64,000 nucleotides of DNA from Elymus sibiricus (lineage: Eukaryota; Streptophyta; Magnoliopsida; Poales; Poaceae): the NCBI GenBank assembly GCA_039707655.1, contig CM077667.1, forward strand, positions 547,006,222 through 547,070,221, read 5' to 3'. Within the stretch, counting starts at the first letter, position 1; the number at the start of each line of letters is the position of its first letter. The notes under the pieces were generated by a model, which searched no databases, was not told where the DNA came from, and saw only the letters and a program-made list of their open reading frames with translations. A program made the position numbers and the translations under genes. This document shows, piece by piece, positions 56,722 through 64,000 of this stretch.

Positions 56722-58658
56722 TTATGAGCGTCCACAAGGAATAGGTGCAAAGGGAAAAATACAACCCTCGTAAAGTCTGTCGCGGAGGCGCTCACCTGCG
56801 AGAAAACTGTAGCAGCCGCCGGGCGTGTAGGGGTCGCCCTGGGTTCCATGTGGGCATTGGCACTGATACGAACCATTTGTATTGGTGCAGTGACCATAGC
56901 ACCCATATATGTCCAATTCTGATGGATCACACTCATTGACATCTGCACGTGTACATATATATTAGCTAGTAAGAGAGAGTGGTGTTTTGGGTTATAGGTG
57001 TAGATACATGTGTAAAAAATATAAAAATCATGTCCCGTGAATAGTTATATTCAAGTTTCAAAAAACGTCTTTTTCCAACGAAACTTTGTGCACGAACATA
57101 GAGCATCCGGATGTACACGTAAAATTATTGTTTGTAATTTTTTTATTTTGAAATATGTATTTAAATAATGGATACATCTACACCTATGTGCCAATTAAGT
57201 GAATATCCCCTAGTAAGGTCGCAATTGGTGGCAAATGCTGAAATTCCAAATTCGGTGGGACCCATACTTTTTAGTACATACAGATCTCCAAAACATTTTG
57301 CATAAAATTACAGACATTGATATCAAAATTGATATTTGCTACAACCAGGTGTAGTCACACTCATTTTTTTTTTTGTGGGGTAGGTGTAGTCACACTCATT
57401 GGTGGGTCATACATTTTATGTAGTATCTATATACGTACAGATACGCATACATCTAGTATGTATGTAGGAATAATTCTGTAGTATATATTGCAACAACTTA
57501 ATAATTTTATTTGAAATAACAACTAAATAATTAAAATATGAAAATATCATTTTCTAACGACGTAATTATGCTGGTTTTGCATGTATTTATTGATTTATTT
57601 TTTCTCTAAATTGCACGTAATCAAAGCACATAAAAGATTGACCAAAGACAGAAGAAGTGCATAATTAATGAAGAGGAAATGAAGGAAGGCCGGCAAAATA
57701 AAAAGAAACAAATAAGTGTAAGATGAAATTTACCTTGGCATCCGTTGGTGATGTAGGGATTGCCACTGTAACCATTCTTGCAGTGGCAGTGGTAGCCGCC
57801 TCTTGGACCTGCAGTGCAGTACGTCTGGTCGCTCTTGCAGAGTCTACGGGCCGCGTCCCTAGGACAGTCGGACCCCGACGCCGGCGACACGGAACTCTGC
57901 AGCTGGCCTGTGTCTGTGTGGTTGTCGTCGAAGACCTCCCACTCAAGGAACACGGTGACTTGGATGGAAGCGGCAGCGCGCGTGGAGAGCTGTTTCCAGA
58001 CGCTCCTCGTCTCGAACCAGCCCATCTTAGCCACAAAGACGCGCGCGGGCCACTGCTGGTCGTCGCTGTGGTTCTGTCCCAAGAACTGCAACTCCACGTC
58101 GTAGTAGGACGTCACCCTGTCCCTACCGACGATGGGCGCCTCGCAGCAGCCGATGCCGGAGCAGGTCATACCGTCGTCGCCGAACACGGATGCGATGCCC
58201 GACGCGACTCCCGTGCCGCACACGGAGGAGCAGCTGCTCATGGTGATGTTACCACTCCTGAGCGTGGCGCGCACGTTGCATCCAAGAAGGATGAGCTTGT
58301 TCATGCTAGGCATCAGCGCACAGGGTCCGCCCTCGCCGAGGCCGCCTAGCCTGCCCGTCTTGATGTCGCCAGTGTAGACGACGGTCAAGATGGGCATGCT
58401 GGGGTGGAAGTCCGTCGCGACCTGGAGGGTGCCGTCGCCCAGGAGGAGCCGCGGTGGGTTGCTTGAGCGGTCGCAGCTGAGGTTGAAGCCCGGCGAGTGG
58501 TAGCAATTGGAGGGGCCCATGCCGAACGGATAGTGCACGCTCATGTTGCCGCACCTGGTCTCGCAGCCCGGCATCCCTATCACTTCAGCTCCGGCGGCCG
58601 GACGCAGCAGCAGCAAGGCCGCCGCTACGGCCAAGAATAAGGTGTGTCTGCGCGCCAT
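56722..58658 (-). CDS. WAK-type ectodomain gene without a kinase
   Basis: Exon 1 (58658-57734) encodes a signal peptide (hydrophobic LFLAVAAALLLLRPAAGAE) and a WAK galacturonan-binding-type domain (GCETRCGNMSVHYPFGMGPS, SCSSVCGTGV) ending in an EGF-like module (CTAGPRGGYHCHCKNGYSGN). A phase-1 intron joins to exon 2 at 56942, giving a calcium-binding EGF start (DVNECDPSELDIYGCYGHC). At 56796/56795 there is a good phase-1 donor (cgcag|gtgagc), but no transmembrane or kinase exon follows before the CACTA element. If the intron is retained the frame stops at 56722, giving about 381 residues. It is either a secreted WAK-like protein or a truncated gene. The donor phase would match the kinase exon at 36474, but another WAK ectodomain exon lies between. 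Confidence 0.75.
57000..57720 (-). other. Intron 1 of the ectodomain gene
   Basis: AT-rich and without exons. It has a duplicated 'taggtgtagtcacactcatt' around 57348 and 57384, separated by a T/G run. Confidence 0.5.
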
Positions 58659-58755
58659 TAGTTGACTATTGGTGTATCTTGGTTTACATGGCTGCCTATC
58701 TCTCGAGTAGCATTTCTAAGGCTGGGCAATGCGTTCAGATCTCACCTAGGGAAGA

Positions 58756-58930
58756 TACACGAATAGGGGAGGAGCAGAGCACTCCATCTCCCAGGTGCAC
58801 GTGGAGTTAGCGTGGCCAGATGCGCTCTGGATAAACTTTGCTACACGAATAGGGGAGGAGCAGAGCACTCCATCTCCCAGGTGCACGTGGAGTTAGCGTG
58901 GCCAGATGCGCTCTGGATATAAACTTTGCT
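58756..58930. repeat. 86-bp tandem duplication upstream of the ectodomain gene
   Basis: 'tacacgaataggggaggagc' starts at 58756 and 58842, and the following sequence through 'ctctggata' is identical. The second copy alone has 'ggatataaac' (58917-58926), which on the minus strand reads gtttatatcc, a TATA-like site about 260 bases before the start codon. Confidence 0.85.
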
Positions 58931-60840
58931 GTACGTTCTGGCAATCTACCGGGGGTACTTTCTTCAAGTTTTTTTTCTTTTTTGAAAGATCTAGCAGATT
59001 GCTGGCTTGATTCAGATTTAGCGGGAAACAATGGAAGAACAACATGGCGCAGATCCGAAGATCAAAACAAGAAAAAAAGAAAAACAGCATCCCTATTGGC
59101 TGCAGAACCACACTACACTCATAAGGCGGAACGTCATCCACCCACGACAAGGCAACACAGCTCCGACTCTGAGGAAGAACTACAAAGAACTAGACAAGGT
59201 TGGCATCGCAGAAGATCACCGTACGGACCACCTGTCGAGTGTCGTCGTACACCACCGGGGCCCCGCCACCGAGCTTCGACTTCACATCAACAAACAGCCG
59301 AGGCAATACCACGGACACGCTGGAGAAGTGTCAACTATCTTGACCAATGCCATGCCTCCGACTACGCTTACCCCGTCATCGTTGCCATAGAAGCCACTGT
59401 GCACGACCAGCCCGTAGGGAGCACCAATGGGATCAAGATCTTCAAGAGGGCGTCCTAATTAAATAGGGGAAACGACGTTCAAGATGATGCCACCACCCGA
59501 GCCTGCAGAAGGATCTTGGTTTTCACCTCAAGATCTTGATCCGGTAGTAAATGTTGTGTAGATCCCCGATGATGCCTCGGCGGAGGATAACGACGCCGAC
59601 GGCCGCCGTCGCCGCCAGCTGGCAAGCACCGGCCATGCTTTCACCAGGAGCAACCACTTCCACGCAGTCGGCCGAGGCCCGCAGGTACCACCACTGGACC
59701 GTACACCCCCAACGCAGCGAGCACGCTAACGCTGTGCAGGACCTCTCCTGCCGCTGCCACGAACGTACTCCACAACGCGCCACACCGTTGCACGTGTAAC
59801 TCCGGCCTGAACGGGGCCAGATCTGGCTGGCCTGCTCGCAGTCACCAACGCGACGTCGCACCATCCCCTTACCAATGTGAGCACGAGCTGCTTGCCAGCT
59901 CCGCCGCCCTCCGCCGCATCCTCGCCCACTAGCGAGCAGGATCTGCGAGCGCCCAGTACACCAGCCCAGGCTAAAGACCGCCATCCAGAGGAGTCGCCGG
60001 AGCAACACCTCCCCAGCCCCTCACGCCCTAGCCGTAGCAAACCGCCGGGCGCAGTCACCGCGATCTCCCTACTGTCCAGATCCGTGTGGGCTGGAGCACT
60101 CCTAACCTTTGCAATCGACTGGGGAAGTACGAAGAACCCTTAGAGAGGTGGCGTCCACGGGATAAACCCTTAATTGTCATGAGTTGTAACTCCGAGGGGG
60201 AGACTCTGACGGTGGCGTGCGTGGCACGAAATCTACCTATAATAGAACGTGTTCTGTACACGGTTCCTCCCAACATAATGGTCAACAGTGGCTCAAGTAT
60301 CCATATCATACTATGCTTGCGCTAGAAGCATACCAATGGGAATTCCGTGATTCCATAAGAACGCTTTACATCTTAGCTGTTTCACCAGTCATTCAATCGC
60401 TGCTTCTTATTTAATTTTGGAAAAAAATATATTAAAGCGTGCCCACACACACTTTCCCGTCGGGCGGCGCGATAAGATTCGCGCAACTGAATCACACGGC
60501 CCGAAAAGTTTGGAATCAGCAAAGAACAACCGGAAACTTGCGAGGCGGCAGCGAGCGCTCGATCGAGCGCATGCCACCTAGGCCCGTCTAATTAGATTTT
60601 TTAGGGGATCCCGTCTAATTAGCTACAATATAGAAACTAGAAAGCGATAGGGAATGGTGGGGCAGGCGCGCCGGCTGATCATCAGCTTGTTGTCCTTTTC
60701 GTCTTGCTACCTTAGCCCATTCGGTACACTGTTCCTCTGGTACAGGACTACAAGGCTGTTCAGGAATATTACTAGTCTCGATTTATTTCTCATTTACCGA
60801 AATTGCATTACTAACCTATGTGATTAAGGTCAACATGTCA
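58931..60840. other. Intergenic DNA right of the ectodomain gene
   Basis: No supported gene. Overlapping frames on both strands (58898-59458 plus; 59523-60058 minus) are GC-driven and lack known motifs. They may be remnants of a retroelement leader. Beyond 60140 the sequence is unremarkable. Confidence 0.35.
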
Positions 60841-60984
60841 AAAAAATGTCTTTATGGAAAATTTATACAGGGACATGTACACAATGTTATTTTTCATTTT
60901 GGTGCCGCATAAATGCAACACCTCGAACAAGCTTTAAGAAAATAATATTCCAACTTGGTATTAAAGCGACTACTAGGTTGACAA

Positions 60985-61560
60985 GCACAACAAAACACAA
61001 TAATAACTATTTTTTACAACCACTTACAGGATTTATGAAACAACATGACAACTTTTTTTTTTGTGACAACTAGGTAAAAGTAAACCGGCAAGCACAGCAA
61101 AACACCATGGCAATTTATTAGATCCTACAACTACCGACAAGCTTCGTGAAACAACATGGTAATTGGATAGAATTAAACCGAAAAGTGCAGCAAAATAATG
61201 TGGCAACTAGGTTTTTACAAACAATAGAAAGTTTTTATGCAAGAACATGACAACTTTGTAAAATTAAACTGTAAATCACATCAAAACAATGTGGCAACTA
61301 TGTTTTTACAAGCATTAGAATGCTTTTACGCAACAACATGACAACTTTGTAAAATTAAACTGTGAAGCACGTCAAATAATGTGGCAACTAGGTTTTTACA
61401 AGCATTAGAAAGCTTTTATTTAACAATATGACAACTTTGTAAAATTAAACGGTGAAGCACATTAAAATAATGTGGCAATTAGGGTTTACAACTGCCGAAA
61501 AGTTTTTGTGTAACAATATGACAATTTGGTAGAAATATACTGGCAACAGCTACACAAGCA
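60985..61560. repeat. Degenerate ~90-bp minisatellite
   Basis: 'catgacaactttgtaaaatt' recurs near 61245, 61337 and 61428, and 'atgtggcaactagg(t)ttttac' near 61198, 61290, 61379 and 61470. More diverged units lie to each side. About six copies, noncoding. Confidence 0.7.
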
Positions 61561-61996
61561 GAACCAATCACTCTAGATAATTAAACAATATGGCAACTTA
61601 GAATTATACGTGGAGAAACATATTTGGTAAATGTTGCAAGTAAACATCGGTAGTTTCATAATCTTTTTGAAAGCCGAACTGTTATCAGTAGCTAGCTTTT
61701 TAACAGTAGGTAGCTATTGTGTGACTAGAACCATCTGGGCAAGCGCAAGTGCGCCGCCACTGCATAGTTGAGTCCTTTAATTTTATGTTATTTTCTTCAA
61801 GTTTGTGTCACTACTTAATTATAAATTATTTCCGTCCTCATTTTGCTTTAAGTCTATAATTATCTGCAGGCATAAAAATACATAATTTACTAAAAGAGGC
61901 AAAATTCTGATTCATGTGCTTCCTGTGGGATCGATACTCTTATTTCGAAAACGCTACAACTGAACCCTGTGCACTTGCAGCCTATCAAGTTTTTTC

Positions 61997-62014
61997 TGGC
62001 GCCGTTGCCGGGGA
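61997..62014 (+). other. Primer-binding site of the Athila-like element
   Basis: tggcgccgttgccgggga, the site usual for Athila-type gypsy elements (complement of tRNA-Asp by established family knowledge), about nine bases after the presumed LTR end. Confidence 0.75.
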
Positions 62015-62090
62015 GCTGAACGCTTTTGGGCTTTGTATTAAGTTTTGAATTATTTTGAGTTCTAACGATTTTTGTAGGTTGCGAGCAACC

Positions 62091-62837
62091 ATGGTCCTTC
62101 AAGAAAAAATTATCAGGTAGGTGTGGAATTGGTTGCCAACCGGCTCGAAAAGAGAACTTAATATCTATTGGTCCTAACCTATCTGGTAAAGTATTTGAGA
62201 TAAACCCTCGGTTAATTGACATGTTGAACAAGAATACATTCTGAGATGATGGAACTGAAAGTCCTTATAAACATATTAAAAACTTTAACACTACATGTGG
62301 TACTGTTCAGTTGCAGTACCTAACTAATGAGGAGATGAAACCTAAATATTTTCTTATTCACTCAAATAGGAAGCTGCAGAATGTCTTTCACATCAGCCAG
62401 TGAGTGCCTTGAGTAATTGGACATAATTATCAACTGCATTATATGCTCATTATTACCTTCAAGGGAAATTATATAAGATAAGAAGGAAGATCAGCAGTTT
62501 TGGACAGCAACTAGGTGAGACAATTGTAGATGCTCATATCAGGTACCGAGGTGTACTCGCCGAATGTCGTGAACACCATAACCTCTATTGTTTAATTGTG
62601 AATTTCTTTTATCGTGGACTTGACTCACAGATTAAACAGGCACTAGATATAGCTTATAAAGGTTCTTTCATAGGAACCGAGATCTCACAGGCATGGAATC
62701 TACTTGATAGAATCCGACATATTGTTGAGAGTTGGTACTTGTGTTCAAAGGAAAATACAAAGATTGATCCTATTTATGATAGTATTAAGTCTTTCCTGAA
62801 AACAAAGAAGCTAAAAAAGTCTTCGTCACGAGCTTAA
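62091..62837 (+). pseudogene. Athila-like gag (broken)
   Basis: It starts at ATG 62091 and stops after ten codons; further stops (for example TGA at 62242) and frameshifts follow. Recognisable pieces are SPYKHIKNFNTTCGTVQLQY near 62260-62340 and, from 62598, FFYRGLDSQIKQALDIAYKG with ISQAWNLLDRI. These are the central and C-terminal gag helices of this lineage. Confidence 0.7.
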
Positions 62838-62856
62838 TATTGGAACTGACCCTGTC

Positions 62857-63816
62857 TTGCATATTTTGAAAGAGTTTTCTGAGTTTTTGTATTTACGGGA
62901 TAAAAAGTATGTAAGGCATATCAGGGAATCTAAAACAATTCACATGGTAGAGGCAATTGTAAAGAAAACTACTCCACCCCAAGACCGAACGGAAGCTTAT
63001 CCCAAGCGAAAGAGCAAAGGGAAGGGAGAATCACTTTCAGCTAAGCAAAAGAAGAATATTAAGGTGGAACAATATGGGACTCCGCCATATGTTGATATCG
63101 TGAAAGAACTTGCTACACCGATAGCAGTGGTTAACAAAGAAGTTTATTTAGACCGAGATACTACTTCTTACCTCAAAAGGTGTACCGAAGGTAAGGATAC
63201 ATGTAATCAAATTTTATCATGTTCCTTTGGCAGCAAGTTTTACTTTGGATTATGTGACTCTGGATCCCCAGTCAATATTATTCCTTACACTCTTTATGCA
63301 AAGATTGATGATGAGATTTCTCCACAAACACTTGAGCCAACTGACGTTGTCATTAAGCTTGCAGATAAGACTGGTAGAATACCTTCTGGCATCCTTAAAG
63401 ATGTCAACATTATAATAGGCTCACTCATTTATCCTATTGATATTTATGTACGAATGATTTCAGAGGATAAAGATTGTCCTATTATTTTTGGAACTTCTTT
63501 TCTGAATGTTGCAGGGGCATATATCAAAAAGAAAACTATCTCTATGAAATGGGGTCATGAGACGATCAAATTTCCATTTTCTTTAGTTTTAAGAAAACCA
63601 TATCAAGAAGAAGCTCAAGATGAGGACGAGAAAAAATTAAAACAATTAACTGAGATTCATCTCCAAACTCCAGAAGATGAAGTTGAAAGGGTCCTGGTAA
63701 GGCCCAAATCTTTATTTGAAGAGGAAGAAAGGGAAGAAATTGAAATGATAATGGATGCAACCCCAATAGTGAGCTTACATCTGAATAAGATGTACGAGGT
63801 TCTTGAAAGTAAATGA
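62857..63816 (+). CDS. Athila-like protease region ORF
   Basis: A 319-codon open frame. After a Lys-rich linker (around residues 45-70) it holds a retropepsin-like domain: LCDSGSPVNIIPYTLY with the catalytic D-S-G, PSGILKDVNIIIGSLIYPID, and CPIIFGTSFLNVAGAYI as the second conserved strand. The C-terminus is acidic (EEEEREEIEMIMDATP) and stops at 63814-63816. The following bases continue in the expected order (ELPSPILRTLPKGLRYEF), so this stop and later ones break the polyprotein before RT. Start by first methionine; in an intact element it would be joined to gag. Confidence 0.72.
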   Translation: MHILKEFSEFLYLRDKKYVRHIRESKTIHMVEAIVKKTTPPQDRTEAYPKRKSKGKGESLSAKQKKNIKVEQYGTPPYVDIVKELATPIAVVNKEVYLDRDTTSYLKRCTEGKDTCNQILSCSFGSKFYFGLCDSGSPVNIIPYTLYAKIDDEISPQTLEPTDVVIKLADKTGRIPSGILKDVNIIIGSLIYPIDIYVRMISEDKDCPIIFGTSFLNVAGAYIKKKTISMKWGHETIKFPFSLVLRKPYQEEAQDEDEKKLKQLTEIHLQTPEDEVERVLVRPKSLFEEEEREEIEMIMDATPIVSLHLNKMYEVLESK

Positions 63817-64000
63817 GATGAGGAATTGCCTTCTCCTATTTTGAGGACATTACCCAAAGGACTAAGGTATGAGTTCATGGATAATACTGAAATATTTCCC
63901 ATTATCGTTAATGCTAACCTTTTAGGAAACAAAAAGAGAAACTATTGGCGATGTTAGCTAAACACCGCAAAGCTTTGGGATATTAATTGAACGACGTAAA
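63817..64000 (+). pseudogene. Start of the RT region, broken
   Basis: Same-frame translation after the stop gives DEELPSPILRTLPKGLRYEF then pieces like LNTAKLWDIN with stops, matching the protease-RT linker of this lineage. The window ends before the RT catalytic motifs. Confidence 0.5.

Larger units (their letters stand above)
61561..64000 (+). mobile_element. Athila-like Ty3/gypsy element, 5' part
   Basis: A primer-binding site tggcgccgttgccgggga at 61997-62014 follows the end of a 5' LTR (about 61987, '...cctatca'). Then come a broken gag and an aspartic-protease ORF, in plus orientation and running off the window. The PBS, the gag end and the protease pattern fit the Athila/Sabrina-like lineage. 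The left limit of the LTR was not found, so the start given is only where non-repeat DNA resumes. Confidence 0.65.

Noticed and set aside
57723..58377. 208-codon plus-strand frame
   Set aside because: Antisense shadow of the GC-rich first exon of the WAK ectodomain gene.
58898..60143. Frames of 161-186 codons on both strands
   Set aside because: No recognised domain, no splice or promoter support, overlapping in opposite directions.

Overview
The window looks like nuclear DNA of a large-genome grass, most likely wheat, Aegilops or a close Triticeae relative. This rests on nested LTR retrotransposons with a BARE/Angela-like Copia LTR, Stowaway MITEs, an Au-like SINE, a CACTA element with repeated 'agcagtagcgc' termini, and wall-associated kinase (WAK) genes with grass-type intron positions. 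All calls come from reading the sequence. No database search was run, and family names are by resemblance.

Layout. 1-26318 is the 3' part of a plus-sense Ty3/gypsy element ending in a 577-bp LTR. It carries a broken minus-strand gene of the 'putative gypsy-type transposon' (Transposase_28-like) kind. Part of that gene has been amplified into about five and a half tandem copies of a 1.84-kb exon cassette. The array is split by a 9.5-kb Copia element (5387-14900, TSD ACCTG) and by a 4.4-kb solo LTR (17312-21715, TSD TCGAT). 27.2-32.7 kb is a damaged minus-sense gypsy fragment (RNase H and integrase) that again has a plus-strand antisense gene next to it. 32.7-40.1 kb is low-copy DNA with a SINE, three MITEs and a WAK receptor kinase gene (35285-37569) whose signal-peptide exon is not visible.

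40149-52803 is a CACTA transposon (TSD AGT) holding a decayed B3/pseudobarrel-like gene. Inside it sits a young gypsy element (41287-50598, TSD GGGGT, LTRs differing by 6 substitutions and 1 indel). That element keeps gag-protease with three in-frame stops, has no recognisable RT, RNase H or integrase, and carries an apparently intact five-exon, 938-residue antisense gene. 52.8-61 kb has inverted-end elements, a TA microsatellite and a second WAK-type gene (56722-58658) that encodes an ectodomain but no kinase. From about 61.9 kb to the end is the 5' part of an Athila-like gypsy element (PBS, broken gag, protease).

The most interesting theme is that three different gypsy elements carry a multi-exon gene in antisense orientation. 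In two of them the LTR beside the start of that gene is visible. The gene is intact in the youngest element even though that element's own gag is broken, and it has been tandemly amplified in another. The two WAK loci, one lacking a visible first exon and one lacking a kinase exon, are the only clear host genes.
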